Assembly: GCF_000471905.2 (NCBI RefSeq)
Contig: NW_006499781.1
Coordinates: forward strand, 453,043 to 517,042
DNA: 64,000 bases
DNA from: Amborella trichopoda
Lineage: Eukaryota > Streptophyta > Magnoliopsida > Amborellales > Amborellaceae
Direction: 5' to 3'
Within the stretch, counting starts at the first letter, position 1. Every line of letters begins with the position of its first letter. The translations under genes were made by a program, and so were the position numbers. The notes below the pieces were generated by a model. It saw only the letters and a list, made by a program, of their open reading frames with translations. It was not told the origin of the DNA and ran no database searches. Shown here piece by piece: positions 24,962 to 37,190 of this stretch.

Positions 24962-25411
24962 ATTATTACAACGTCAAAACATTTATAGAGAAAGGTTTGT
25001 AAAGAATGTATGATATTGGGGACTTTACCAACAAGAACCAATATAGATTGTAGATTTTTTGAGAAATAAATGGGGATTTATACAAAATGAGGGCTTACCA
25101 TTCATCTCAACACAGGTAGTGGTACAATCATCACTATTCATTGTGGGTGGCAAGAAAAGTTATTACAACATCAAAACATTTGCAGAGGAAGGTTTGTAAA
25201 GGATGTCTCACCTTTTTTGCCCATCAAGGTACTCTCCCTCTATAGAAATAAGTTTTATATGATATTGGGCACTTTACCTCTAAGATTGAAACGAATATAA
25301 ATTGTTGATTTTTTGAGAAATAAATGGGGATTTATACAAAATGAGGGCTTACGATTCATCTCAACACAGGTAGTGGTACAACCATCACTATTCATTGTGA
25401 GTGGCAAGAAC
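24962..25411 (+). repeat. Tandem duplication inside the Harbinger element
   Basis: Two units of roughly 200 and 250 bp (about 24962-25157 and 25161-25411) share long near-identical stretches, such as gagaaataaatggggattta and ctcaacacaggtagtggtac. Unit 2 carries an extra ~50-bp block. It lies in the 5' non-coding part of the element. Confidence 0.8.
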
Positions 25412-25636
25412 ACTCTTACAAATTTTCATTTTAGACAAAACCTTGCTGCTACACACTCTGAATGTGAAATCAGTGACCGACCATCAAGCAAAAATAAGCA
25501 CAATCTTTGTCATTTCAAAAGTCTGCAAAATCTACTTTGGTGAAGTGGTAAGTTTTCCTAAACCATAATTTCTATCTCCATGGATATTATCTCATTCATT
25601 TGGTACTATGGCTGCTTGATTTCTTGTCTCTCTCTT

Positions 25637-25757
25637 TGAGAAAAACCAACTTATTTAAATCTCTCTCTCTCTCTCTCAGAAAAACCAATTGATTTAAATC
25701 GCTCTCGAAGAAAAACCAATTGATTTAAATTTCTCTCTAAGAAAAATCGACTGATTT
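25637..25757 (+). repeat. ~35-bp imperfect tandem repeat
   Basis: About four units of the form (a)gaaaaaccaattgatttaaat followed by a ctctct tract lie in the Harbinger leader region. Confidence 0.7.
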
Positions 25758-26150
25758 GTGAGCATGTGTTATGCTCTATGTTTTGGTTTTTTGTATGAGA
25801 GATTATGATGTATTAGAGTGTTTGATTAATATTTTGAGAGAAAATTTTAGGCTAATTACTGTTGATTACAACTAACCAGTTTCCCCCTCATTTTTTATTA
25901 ATTTCTAACAATGTTGTATGATAATATTCTGAACTGATAAATAGTTGCATCGACCTATACATTTGTTCACAACCTTTTTATCATGAAGGTATAAGTGTAT
26001 AATATGAGATAGCTACACAAAATCTAGTTTGCTTTTGATGCCCCTGTATGTGAATTGTGATATATGTGAACTTCTATAGCGTCCATTTTATATAAAGTCA
26101 AGATTGTATGATAATTTAACAAGTGTTAGAGGGTATCATTCAGCCTAGAG

Positions 26151-26470
26151 ATGTCAGAGCAACCCCCAACCTCTCAAGATCCAAGCAAGGCAAATTGGAG
26201 TGCAACTCGCGATGAATTCGTAGTTGAACAATTGAAAAAATTATATTTTGCTGGAAAGCAGTCTGATATTGGATGGAAAAAAGAGGATTGGAGGTCTGTC
26301 TTGGATGCATTTAATAAAAAAATTGATGTTCAAAATACCGTACAATAATTAAAAACTCGTTGGGCTACACTTAAGAAGCAATATTTTATTGCGAAGAATC
26401 TTATTAACCAAAGTGGTTTCGGTTGGGATGACCATGCCCATGTTGTAACTGCTTCGAATGGTGTGTGAGA
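26151..26470 (+). pseudogene. Harbinger-associated Myb/SANT-like protein, broken
   Basis: From ATG 26151 the frame reads MSEQPPTSQDPSKANWSAT, then FVVEQLKKLYFAGKQSDIGW and WRSVLDAFNKK, a Myb/SANT-like helix set. A TAA at 26346-26348 interrupts it, after which the same frame resumes with LKTRWATLKKQYFIAKNLI and SGFGWDD. Such proteins are the second ORF of PIF/Harbinger elements and help the transposase bind its ends. Roughly the first 100 residues are recognisable. The rest is lost or lies beyond an intron at about 26463. Confidence 0.75.
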
Positions 26471-26899
26471 TTGATATCTGCAAGTAAGTTTTCAGTGTTG
26501 ATTATTCAGTTCTTTATTTTTCTTTGGTTGTTGTAGGAATTTATCTATGCAAGATGTTTGGAAAACTCACATATCTAAACAAATAGGCCCATCCTGCAAA
26601 ACCATTTAGAAAGGCGAGCTTTCTCCGTTATGATCAACTTACCATACTAGTAAAAGGTAAGTCTTTCTATTGTATTAATAATATTTATTTTACACTACAA
26701 TTCTTATTAGAATATGACATTTTATGCCTATAGGTAAACATGCCACATGGAAACGGCAATTATTGACTGTTTGTCAAGAGTCATTAGAAGATGACATAAG
26801 TGAATATGAAAATTCAGCAAAGTCCACAATCAGACCCACATTATAATGTAAATGAGAATGATTTGAGCTCTTCAGATAATATGCCTATGGTATGCATAC

Positions 26900-27635
26900 A
26901 TGGAAGAAATACTTAAAGGTTATAGGGAACGATGCCTTCAAGTTTGTCGTATGGAGTTAAATGTATTTCAAAACTTTTGTGAGATTCTTCAAAGTAGACA
27001 TCTTCTGAATGATACTCGAGGTGTAAAGGTTGAAGAACAGTTGGCAATGTTCTTATACATCATGGGGAAGAGCTCAAACAATTGCACAGTCCAAGACCGG
27101 TTCCAATACTTAGGTAAAACTGTTAGTCGCCATTTTGAGAGAGTTCTCACTGCAATATATAAATTACCATTCGATTATGTTCATCTAACTTCAAGTAGCA
27201 CACCTCCAGAAATTTGCAAAAAAAACATGTATTATCCTTTTTTCAATGTATTTATTTTAAATTTATGTATCTTTCGATAATTTTGGGAAATTGATGATTA
27301 ATTTTAAATGAAGTTTTCTTGCTTTACTTTTTGAAGAATTGCATTGGGGCAATAGACGGTACCCATATTCATTTGAGTATTGGTATTGAAGAGCAAGCTC
27401 CATATTAGACTAGGAAAGGCTTTTTATCACAAAATGTAATGGCAGCTTGTTCTTTTGACATTCGCTTTGTATATGTACTTGCTGGGTGGGAGGGATCACC
27501 ATCGGATTCTTCTGCTTTAAAGCTGCACTAAAATCTGGTTTCAAGATTCCTAGAGGTCACGGTTATTTTACTTCCCTTCAAAATTTTTATATTTGGTGGA
27601 ATATTTAAATTTCATTTCAATGTTGTTAATAAATG

Positions 27636-27678
<43 letters not shown>

Positions 27679-27950
27679 TTTTGTCATTTATATGCATTCA
27701 GATAAATATTATCTTGTCGATGCGGGTTATGCGAACACACGAAACTTCATAGCTCCATTTAGGGGTGTGATGTGTCATTTGAAGGCTTATGGTCGGGGAA
27801 ATTTAGTCCCACAAAATGTAAAGGAGCTCTTCAATCTTCAGCATTCATCTCTTCAAAATGTTAATGAACGTGCATTTGGTGTGTTGAAGAAAAGTTTTTC
27901 TCTTTTAAAAGTGGCAACAACATATCCTTATGAAACACAAGTTTAGATAA
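26900..27950 (+). pseudogene. Harbinger DDE transposase, broken
   Basis: The N-terminal helical part is 26900-27230 (LQVCRMELNVFQNFCEILQ; VKVEEQLAMFLYIM; RFQYLGKTVSRHFERVLTAI). After a probable intron, 27336 onward gives NCIGAIDGTHIHL, the first catalytic D region. A stop at about 27405 follows, then FVYVLAGWEGSPSDSSALK (second D). After the (TA)n tract comes YYLVDAGYANTRNFIAPFRG and NERAFGVLKKSFSLLK (catalytic E). The order D-D-E fits the DDE_Tnp_4/HARBI1 family. Internal stops, frame changes and the TA expansion make it non-functional. Confidence 0.8.
27637..27674 (+). repeat. (TA)19 microsatellite
   Basis: A perfect TA array lies inside the transposase gene, possibly in an intron between the second catalytic Asp block and the DAGYAN block. 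Confidence 0.9.
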
Positions 27951-28796
27951 TTTGCAGTTTACATATTCATATCCGAACTATAACATGTGGTGATGATTGG
28001 CTCTATGAGAAGTGTAATAGGGATCTTGCACGTGGATCAGTTGAAAGAACAAATATTCAACATAACGATGTAAACCCTCAAGCTAATAAAAATGATGGTG
28101 ATGAACTGCGAGATTGTATTGCTAAAGCACTTTAGGATGACTATTGTGCTCACTGTTGAGTATAATATGGCATATCTATATAATTGGTTATAATCATGTT
28201 TTCCATTACTCTCTTTTGTGGCAAAATTTCCAATACTTCGGATTATAATATTAATTACTTGGGTTATCGTTCATGGGTTATGGAAATAGTGTGAAACTCT
28301 CATTTTTTAAAATATAATTGTTCATTCTCCTCTCTATGCCCATGGAATCATTTATATTTTTCCAAATTATATGTTTATCAAACGCATGAAAGAACACAAT
28401 TAAAAATCAAGGTTGGTCAAATATTTTTATGTAATGAGAAAAAAAAAAAAAGAATTTAGAATTTATTGCAACACATCAAACAAACATATCTGGCAAATAA
28501 AATTTTCTTATCATATTTTAATAGATATCCAAACAGTCTACCAACATAATAAATAAAACGATAATGTTTCTCAATTGAGGAGGAAACAAATTGTATTTTT
28601 TTTCAATGTGAATTTTTTTTTCCTTTGACATCCAAACTGGGCCTTAAACTTTATAAATAAAGATGAAAATAAATTTTAAGGCTATCACAGGCTTCAAGTA
28701 TTGAAACCACATTTCTCGTCACTAATGGAAGGTAGGCCCTAATTTGATTGTTTAGAGCCTAGACTCTATACAAACCGCACCCTTTAAGTATAATGC

Positions 28797-29293
28797 AAGC
28801 TTTCTACTTCCCCTACTGCATAAAACTATATATTCCCCCGCTATCCAATTGTCGATTCTGAATAGATAGATGAGATGGCCCCAATCACAATGTCGCATCT
28901 TTATACTATTTTATTTTTAAGTTTTTTTCTACACATTATTTTGACACTATATTTTGGACATCCACTCCTCTTAAACTTTCACTTGTAAAAAATATAAACA
29001 AAAATATTTTCAATATAATAAAATAACCAAAATACCCCTAAAAGCTTTAAGACGTATTTTAGTCATTATATTTTATCCAAAAATTCTTTTTAATATTTTT
29101 TTTAGGTGCACCCTATTGAGAAGATGGTATGTATCAAATTTTTTTTATACAATTTATATAAAAAAATTAAAAATAAAATACTCTAAGGCATTGGATCTAG
29201 ATCAAACAATCAGTAGCTCACTTGATCTACATTAGATAGCTAGATGGGGGAAGTATATATCTTCTATGCTGCAAGGGAAGTGTAGAAACCTTT
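28797..29293. mobile_element. Family-N MITE with ~45-bp inverted ends
   Basis: The left end (aagctttctacttcccct, then actgcataaaactatatattccccc) is the inverse of the right end (gggggaagtatatatctt, then ctatgctgcaagggaagtgtagaaacc). The ~500-bp core is AT-rich with 'aaaatacccctaaaagcttt'. Related cores occur at 43.6 and 48.1 kb. It starts only a few bases after the 9-bp TSD of MITE copy 1. Its own TSD is not obvious. Confidence 0.65.
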
Positions 29294-30829
29294 CCCGTCA
29301 GTATATCAATTTTTTTTTTGTCCTTTTCTTTTTGAAATCTGAAACGCCATCTTATAACTACAGATGAATATGTATGAAATAATGTCTGCCTATGTTTTAT
29401 CAAGTTTCTGCGCCCACGTGTGAATCCCGAAGTAGAAGTATTTTTTGGAAAGTTATGTTAAAATATTGAATGGGGATTGTCCAAATTTTAAACGTTTTGA
29501 AGTGTAAAAATTAAGGTTTAAAAAAAATGGATCAATGATTTAGATTGGCCACCCCAAAAACGGTGTCGGATTGGTGGATAGGAGAATCGGGTGAATCTGC
29601 GGGTTTTGCCCAAATAAAAAAATAAAAAAATTACTATAATTTCTCAAAAATCTAGGTTTTTGGGTTTCTACAAAAATAATGACAATTGCATTATGTATGT
29701 TCATTATTGTATCAAAAGTATGTAAATATTGTAAATTTGTCTTGTGTTGAGTGTTTGTTCTCTATTAAGTTCATTTTATTGTCAAAATGAAATTTTAAAT
29801 GTAACTCAAGACAATAAAATGATTATTTCTAATTCAATTTATTTATTTATTTTTATATTTATTTAAGAGTTTGAACTTTTAATAGAAGCTATATAGAACA
29901 AGTTTAGTGAAATAGGCTATTAATAGAGAGATTGAGAGAGAAATTTACTGGAATTGATTGTTTATTGAGAGAGATGGATGCCAAGGAGGGAGAGAGAGAG
30001 AGAATTTTCATCTTGTAACGTAACAAAAAGCGAAAATCTTGGAGCTCTTTGAAGACTTTTCATCTCATAAAGTAAGAAGTGGGAGAATTATCCCACATCT
30101 GACAGGATAAAGAGCATGATGTTCTGTAACGGTCTTCAGGCCCACGCCTTTAGTAGCTTTGCTTGAGTGGTACGCATGCTGAGTGTGCAAATGTTGGGGC
30201 CAATTATTTCTTGGGGCTCACTTTACAAATATGGAATATAATATGAAAGGTAGGCACTTAGTTTGTTTTTTTTTGTTTTTTTTTTAAAAGTGCAAAAACG
30301 AAAATTCCCCCCATCAAACTGTAACAGGATAGAATCGGCCGGCTCATTTACGACAGAAGCAATCGGTTTTTGACAGAACTAGACAGAAACCCAGCCGGTT
30401 CAGAGGGGACCCGGTCGGTTCCCGATATGTGATGGGAATTAGACCGGCATTGATGATTTTTTATCCGGATCGAGCAATTCCAATCCAGATCACCGACTTT
30501 TCAAATTTTGGTAAAAATTATTATTCTATTTTTCTTGAAAATAATCATATGGTAATTCTAACACATATTTCAAGATTTTAAATTGAAAACAAGCTTTTTA
30601 AGTACCTCTTTAACTCAAGGAGCAAATAGGCAATATGCTTAAAATAAAGCACAGAAAAAAAAGAAGAAGAATAAACCAATAGCATGAGCAAACAATGTCA
30701 AAAAATGAAGGAAAAATGTAGCATGTGTCATGGGATGCACATCCACACGTGCCCCTAATACAAGTCACATCCATCTCAAAAACGGATGTGAAAAAAGTAT
30801 TGGTACCCCCACCACCTTCAAATTAATGG
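29294..30829. other. AT-rich intergenic DNA with GC-rich patches
   Basis: No gene is supported. GC-rich patches rich in CCGG words near 29560-29600 and 30330-30480 resemble others at 49.8-50.0 and 54.17-54.25 kb, and may be ends of another MITE family. A GA-rich stretch lies at 29920-30002. Confidence 0.3.
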
Positions 30830-31035
30830 GCTACACATAATAATTCATAAAATATTATTATTATTATTAAAAAAATTTATGATTTTTCCATTCATGTTCG
30901 CCATTAGCATGACTATAACTCCCATTAGAATATGTATATACATGGGACATATTGCCTACAATTTCTAGTATGTGAAATATTTGTATTTACTTTATCTCGT
31001 GTTTGAATATCGCTCTCTATCTCTCTGTCTTAATA
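30830..31035 (+). repeat. Copia 5' LTR, recognisable part
   Basis: The last ~200 bases before the primer site align by eye with the 3' LTR, for example gggacatattgcctacaatt against gggcacattaccctataatt, and the shared tgtatttacttta. The 5' boundary is lost to divergence. By comparison with the ~355-bp 3' LTR it should begin near 30.68 kb. Confidence 0.6.
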
Positions 31036-31047
31036 TGGTATCAGAGC
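31036..31047 (+). other. Primer binding site (initiator Met tRNA)
   Basis: TGGTATCAGAGC directly after the 5' LTR is the classic complement to the 3' end of plant initiator methionine tRNA and marks the start of minus-strand DNA synthesis of a Copia element. Confidence 0.85.
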
Positions 31048-31488
31048 AGGGCTTGAAACCTTAGGATATCTATTACTTAAAGCAATCTTAGAATCATGAC
31101 TTTTCTTCATTCTTGGGCTTGAAGTTGTGGTATATCAACAATCTCCTATTCCAAGTAAGAGTACCTCACTTTCTTTTGCCACAAATAACTTTTATCCTAA
31201 TATCTTTCCATTTCTAGCCAAAAAAAAAAAACCTACTCTCTAACTTATCCCACACAAATATTCCATACCTATTCCGCAGGGTTTCGAGTTCGAGAGAGAA
31301 GGAAAATATCAGAAATCAAGCACAATATTTCCTTGAGAAGTAGTCAATTTGATCACCTAGGATTGATGATCACTACAATTAAGTTGATTGGACAAACTCT
31401 TAAGAATAGTCTCAATCTACCAAAATGTTCATAGGAAGCAGAAAAAAAAGGAGTTCTATCACAGGAAAAGTGAAAGAGCCTCCCATAA

Positions 31489-34400
31489 ATGATCCATCCT
31501 ATAATGAATGAGAAAGTTAGAATTGATAGTAATGGCATGGCTTCTTCATTCTATACAAGCCAAATATCAGTAGGGGACTATTGTTTCTTAAGATTTCAAA
31601 AGCATATATGGGAGGAAGTAGCTACGACATACTCCCAACGAAATGCTATGATTAGGATTTACCTGTTGCATTGCAAAACTTCTCATTTGCAATTAGAAGA
31701 AATACCTGTGGAAGAGTACTTTGGGATACTAAGGGAAAAGTGGGAAGAAGTAGACCATTATCAACATATTAATCCCACAACTAATTACATTAAAAAACTG
31801 GCCAAGCAAAGAAAGATCTTTGTGTCCTTAGCAGGCCTACATCCTGACTTGAACTTCAGAGAGTACAAGCTCTAGAAAAGGACAAATTGTCATATCTTGA
31901 ATGTGTCTATAATTATGTAAGTGAGGAGGCCAGTAGAAAAGTTGTTGTAGATAAAACTCAATCATCTATCTCTAAATTGTCATATCATGAATGATAAACC
32001 TTTGCAACAAGTTTTAAACAACAAAAAATGGTATGAAAGCAGCAAATCATGCTCCACTATCTCCTGCTAAAAAGGAGAAACTCAAATGCTTTCATTGTGG
32101 GAAGATAAGACACACTTGAGAGCATTGTTGGGATTTGAATTTACACTTGATACTGAAACCAAGAAATGCAAGTGGCCATACTATATTGAGAGAGGGGGAG
32201 GGGGGGGGAACCTGAGCGACAAAATCCAATCAATCCGGCCCAAGAGTTTAGGCCATCAAAGATTTAGAGCACTAGTTGGTTGCTCTCAAGGCTTCACTCA
32301 GCTCTAAGTCATTGGTGGAGCAGTGAGGTACATATGCAACTGCAAATCATATTTCCAACTCCACCTCTCCTACCTCTTGGATCTTTAATTCAAGGGCTAC
32401 TGATTATATAACTTGTAAAAAAGTTGGTTACTTATCTTTTTCTCCTGCTCTTAGTGAAGTTGAAATTGTTAACAGATCCATGACCAGTGCGTCTGGGAAT
32501 GGAATATATAAATCTTTGTCATCCTTGTCCTTACCCTCTGTAATACATGTGCCTTCTTTTCCTTCTAATCTTCTCTCTGTTAGTAGTATGAGAAAACCAC
32601 AAAACTGCAGTGTTGTATTTTTTCCCTTACAATGTGTTTTTCAGGACCTGAAAAAGAGGTAGACGATTGGTGGTGGTCGTGAAAACAATGGGCTATACCC
32701 GCTCAACACGCATGTACTTCTACTACTTCTAAGTCGCGGGCATAGCCTCTTGTAGCACACCTGCTTAGTCACATGTCTCTAAAATTTTAAAATATTTTTT
32801 TCAGATAAGTTTGTTTCTTTGGATGTTGCTCAGTTACAATGTGAGACATGTTATTTGTCTAAACATTGTATAACCTCCTTTTCTTCAAGTGAAAATAAAA
32901 GTTTTAAACCATTCCATCTCGTTCATTATAATGTTTGCGGGCCTATTCCTGTTACTTCTACTGTTGAATATAGATATTTTATCTCATTCGTCGATGGCTA
33001 CTCTCATAACACTTGGATCTATCTTATGAAAAGTAGAGATGAAATATATTCAATAGTAAAAATATTTCTTGAAATGGTTTAAACCCAGTTTGAGACCCGA
33101 ATAGAAATTTTTTGTTTTGATAATACATGAGGTTATTTAAGCTATAGATTAAAGAATTAAATTCTTGAGCATGGTATAGAAATTAAAACTTTGGGTTTCT
33201 ATACACCACAACATAATAGTGTGGCAGAATGAAAAAATTGACACTTGTTTAAAGCGGTGAGAGGCATCTTAATAAGAATGAAGGTTCCCAAGAGTTCTTA
33301 CTGCTGCCTATATGATCAATAGAATACCTATACCTATTTTTGATGGTGCTTATGCTTTCAAGCTTCTCTATCACACACTTCCATTGCTTTCTCTCCTACC
33401 AATTTTTTTTCGTTGTTTTCTTTGTGCATATATTGGGGCCTGCATGGAATATCCCAGATGCGTGTTTCTAGGATATTCGAACTCTAAAAAAGAATACAAG
33501 TGTTATTGTCCATAAAGTAAAAATAAATATGTCTCAAAAGTACCATATTTTTCTCCCCAAAGAAGTTCAATATCCACTATGTCATCAAACTAACCTATTC
33601 CTCTTCTAATGATCGCAGATAGTTCCAGTAATCCAACTAAAAAACATATGGAATCTACTAAAAAATAGCTGAATGTGTACACCTAAAAAAATAAACAAGG
33701 GAAGTCTAATATAAACGATCAACCCAAACCCGTTGACTCATCAGGTACTTCTTTTTGTCCTAGCCCTATATTTTCTGAATTCAATTATCGATTGCCATAA
33801 GAAAAACAAAAGGGTTTGTACTTCTCATCTGATTAGTAAGTTAGTTTCTTGTGCTTTACTTTCACCTTCTTTTTGTGCATTTCTTTGCTCTACTTCCTCT
33901 ATTTCTATTCCTACCAAAGTTACAGATGCAGTGGCTCATCCACAAGAGAAAACATCCATGATTGAGGAAATTATTGTCTTAGAGATGCAAGGAACTTGGA
34001 TTGCAATCGATCGGCCAAAAGGACAACATGCGGTAGGATGCATGTGGGTGTATATCCTGAAGCACAAACCAGATGATTCGATTAAGAGATACAGAGATTC
34101 TTTGGTGGCTAAGGGTTTTTACACATTTATATAGAGTTGACTATAAGGGGAATTTTGCTCATGTGGTTAAATTGAAATCAGTATCGGTACTTTTATCTAT
34201 TCCTATAAATTGGAAATTTCCACTTGACTAACTAGATGTGAGGAATGCTTTTCTCCATGAAGATCTGCAAGAGGAAGTGTATAAGGAATTACCACCAGGG
34301 TTTTATCCTGAATGGGAGAAATGGAAGATTTGCAAGTTGAAGAAATGTATATATGGATTAAAACAGTTACCTCGATCTTAGTTCGAAAAATTTGGTATGG

Positions 34401-35350
34401 CAATATGTCAATTTGGGAGTATTTTTTATCATTATGTATTTGTTAAAAGAGAATCTTGTTCTACCACAAATATTGATAGCATATGTGGATAATATTGTGC
34501 TAATAAGAAATAATGACCATGGAATTAAAAAAGTAAAAGAGCTCTTGGGTGTGTTTTTGACATCAAGGATTTTGATCCATTGAAGTATTTCCTTGGAATA
34601 GCGGTGTCTTTAAGTCTAAACAATGAATTCTTTTTGTCTCAAAAGAAGTATACTCGTGATCGCCTCAATGACACATGAATTTTTGGAGCCAAACCAATAA
34701 AATCTCCTATAGAGGTTAGTCTCAAAATATGTGATCAACAATTAGAGCTTATGAGTAACTTTGGTGTATATAAGAGATTTGTTGGTCGATTTATTTATTT
34801 GATTGTCAGCCGGTTAGACATTACATATGGTGTGAGCATGACAAGTCAATTTACTAACGCACCATGCTCACATCACTTGGAGGTTGTTTATAGCATTTTA
34901 CGATATTCAATTTGCTCAAGGGAGAGGACTTCTTTATACCAGTCATGGTCATCTTGATGTACAAGGTTTCTGTGCTTCGGATTAGGCCTGGTGTTCTCTT
35001 AATCAACGATTGATAATGGGTAGTAATTTAGCCCCCTGAAATAGTAAGAAGCAAAGTTTTGTAGTTCGATCTTCACCAGAAGGCAAATGGAGTGCAACAT
35101 GTAAATAATTTGGCTCCATTATCTTCTTAAGAGATGAGTGTTAATGTGTCGAACTCCTATTCCTCTACATTGTGATAATCAAACGGTAATTTATGTTGCC
35201 TCGAATCACATATTTTATGAAAGAACCAAGTATATTGAGGTCAACTGACACTTTGTTAGAAAAAATGCAGCTTCAAGACAATATGTATTCCATTTGTTCA
35301 CTCCTAAAATCAATTGACAGACATACTTATCGAGGCCTCTAATCAACTTC
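31489..35350 (+). pseudogene. Copia gag-pol remnant (gag, protease, integrase, RT, RNase H)
   Basis: Domains appear in Copia order with many stops and frameshifts. Gag is 31489-31875 (VEEYFGILREKWEEVDHYQ), with a zinc-knuckle start CFHCGKIRHT near 32090. A protease-like active site near 32390 is altered (NSRATDY for DSGATD). Integrase core is 32819-33082 (FISFVDGYSHNTWIYLMKS), with the first catalytic Asp replaced (VHYNVCGP). Reverse transcriptase is 33900-34600 ([39 protein letters not shown], where the usual YVDD has become YVDN). RNase H near 34751-35290 is degraded. The order integrase before RT identifies Copia/Ty1. The key-residue losses show it is dead. Confidence 0.85.
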
Positions 35351-35412
35351 GATTAAAGGATACTTTGGATAAGCTGGGTATCTATAATATGTATGCTCTA
35401 GCTTGGGGGGAG

Positions 35413-36165
35413 TGTAGTAATTGTTAATGCCAATTAAAACTTGTGTAACAGTTGTAACTCCTATGCATAATAAGCTCCATGTTGTGGCTCTTATAGTGGT
35501 ATGGGCCACGCCCATTAAAACAAACAACTCCTACGTATAATGGACCTCATGCCCATTAGAACCTGCTGTAATAATTATTGTAGCTCTTGCTTTAATGATT
35601 ATAAGTCTTTTGTATGTTGACCTACCCATACTGTAATCCTTATAGGAATCGGTATAAATATAGGGCACATTACCCTATAATTTGCAGTGTGTGAAAAATA
35701 TATGTATTTACTTTAGGTATGGTTTGTATAAGATCGAGGCCCTAAATAATTAAAGTAAGGTGTACCTTCAAATAGTACCGAAATATGTTGTGTATCAGAA
35801 ATTTTTATGAGGTCTTAAAAATTTATTTTCATCTTGAATTATAAAATTCAAAGATTACAAATTAGTATAGATCAAGCAGATCCATGAACACTTGAAAATC
35901 TTGAAAAGTGATGGTTTGGATAATACATTACAAGATGCATTATTTTTAAAACTTGAAACCTATTTTTTCTCATCTCTATCCATCTGGAGGTCGAGACGAT
36001 CGAATTGAGGGTCTTTCAACATCGAAATATACCTGTTCTAATGAATTCTTGATGAGCACCTCAATTTGATTGTATAGGGCCTCGCCCTTATATAAACATT
36101 TTCCTTTACTTTATCATGTGCTTGATTATTACTCTATATCTCTCTCTTGTTTCTCAATCTTAACA
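35413..36165 (+). repeat. Copia 3' LTR with a nested MITE
   Basis: A purine-rich tract (gcttggggggag, 35401-35412) precedes TGTAGTAATTG at 35413. The LTR runs to TTAACA at 36165. A 389-bp family-M MITE sits at 35716-36104, so the original LTR was about 355 bp. The end beyond the MITE matches the 5' LTR (ctctctctt...tcaatcttaaca against ctctctgtcttaata). Confidence 0.65.
35716..36104. mobile_element. Family-M MITE copy 2, perfect 9-bp TSD
   Basis: It is flanked by TTTACTTTA on both sides (35707-35715 and 36105-36113). The left end reads ggtatggtttgtataagatcgaggccct. The reverse complement of the right end reads ggaaaatgtttatataag, then ggcgaggcccta. The ends stay alike for ~40 bp. It is 389 bp, non-coding, and inserted in a Copia LTR. 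Confidence 0.9.
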
Positions 36166-36700
36166 TATTTAAATCAGGTGGGACAATCATACATCTTCTT
36201 CCCTACTAGCATGCATCAACTTTGTCATTATAGGTGCTCCTGTAGGTGCTTAACTCATATTTTTTAATTTAAACTTTTGTTGTTTAGTTTGGAATCCCTA
36301 GATTGATGCAAATCGCATCCGAGACGCTCAAGATTTAGGTTGATTAAATATTTTTTGTTTACTTGTTGTTTTTAAAAATTGATTTCAGGGATGGGGTAGA
36401 CTTTATTAAATTTTTTATTGGGTTTTTTTAGTTGTTTCTTATTGTTTATTTGGGACTATAAGACTTAGATGAGATTTAGTTATTTTCTTGGACTTTAGTT
36501 ATTGTTATGAGAGATTTAGAAGGTATTTTCATTTATCATATGACAATAGTAGTAAATTAGCAAAACTTACTTATTCGAAAAAGTTCAAGTCTTGAGGATG
36601 GGGGGTTCTTTTATTTGTTTAGAAAATAAAGATGAGGTAATCATGTGAGGTGGATCTCTTCTTTATTTTTAATAGGGCCTACGTGAAGTTAGAGAGAAAT
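36166..36700 (+). other. AT-rich flank with a head fragment of repeat R2
   Basis: Positions 36225-36375 (ggtgctcctgtaggtgc; gtttagtttggaatccctag) match the start of the R2 repeat seen at 43.3 and 47.65 kb. No gene is visible. Confidence 0.4.
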
Positions 36701-36722
36701 AAATGGGAAAGATAAGTATATG

Positions 36723-36730
<8 letters not shown>

Positions 36731-36764
<34 letters not shown>
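36731..36764 (+). repeat. GA microsatellite before the assembly gap
   Basis: A (GA)n run of about 36 bases recurs directly after the gap at 37158-37186. Confidence 0.8.
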
Positions 36765-36768
<4 letters not shown>

Positions 36769-36902
36769 GCTATTGTCTGTGCGTTATCTGTTCCATCATT
36801 ACCTCAAACAGGTGCTGTTATTTGGCAGGTTGCTAGGGGGACGATTATTTGGGAAATCTGGAAGGAAAGAAATAGGAGAGTGTTCAAAGGTAAATCGCTA
36901 TC

Positions 36903-37157
36903 NNNNNNNNNNNNNNNNNNNNNNNNNNNNNNNNNNNNNNNNNNNNNNNNNNNNNNNNNNNNNNNNNNNNNNNNNNNNNNNNNNNNNNNNNNNNNNNNNN
37001 NNNNNNNNNNNNNNNNNNNNNNNNNNNNNNNNNNNNNNNNNNNNNNNNNNNNNNNNNNNNNNNNNNNNNNNNNNNNNNNNNNNNNNNNNNNNNNNNNNNN
37101 NNNNNNNNNNNNNNNNNNNNNNNNNNNNNNNNNNNNNNNNNNNNNNNNNNNNNNNNN
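36903..37157. other. Assembly gap (255 N) with duplicated edges
   Basis: The ~170 bases left of the gap (GA array plus cttgctattgtctgtgcgtt and onward to cgctatc) are repeated right of it. This suggests an unresolved overlap at a simple repeat, not a real duplication. Confidence 0.9.

Positions 37158-37186
<29 letters not shown>

Positions 37187-37190
<4 letters not shown>

Larger units (their letters stand above)
24399..28643 (+). mobile_element. PIF/Harbinger DNA transposon, decayed autonomous-type
   Basis: Ends GGGTCAGTTTGGAT (24399) and ATCCAAACTGGGCC (ends 28643; the reverse complement GGCCCAGTTTGGAT) are inverted and flanked by TTA on both sides (24396-24398, 28644-28646). The TTA TSD and GGGCCTGTTTGG-like TIR are hallmarks of plant PIF/Harbinger elements. 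The 4245-bp body codes for two proteins in the same orientation, a Myb/SANT-like protein and a DDE transposase, both broken. It is nested in a family-M MITE and so is younger than that insertion. Confidence 0.85.
24168..28782. mobile_element. Family-M MITE copy 1, split by a Harbinger element
   Basis: The left end 24168-24398 and right end 28647-28782 form inverted ends: ggaaaaagtttatatagag..gaggctctaaacaatt on the left, and the reverse complement of the right is gggtgcggtttgtatagag..aggctctaaacaat. They are flanked by TTGAAGTAT (24159-24167) and TTTAAGTAT (28783-28791), an 8/9 match that fits a 9-bp Mutator-type TSD. Without the nested insert the element is about 370 bp, the same size as the other copies. 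Confidence 0.8.

Noticed and set aside
36165..36190. Primer-site-like sequence after the Copia 3' LTR (tatttaaatcaggtggg), suggesting tandem Copia copies sharing an LTR
   Set aside because: The match to TGGTATCAGAGCAGGG is weak and the sequence downstream matches repeat R2 instead of Copia gag.
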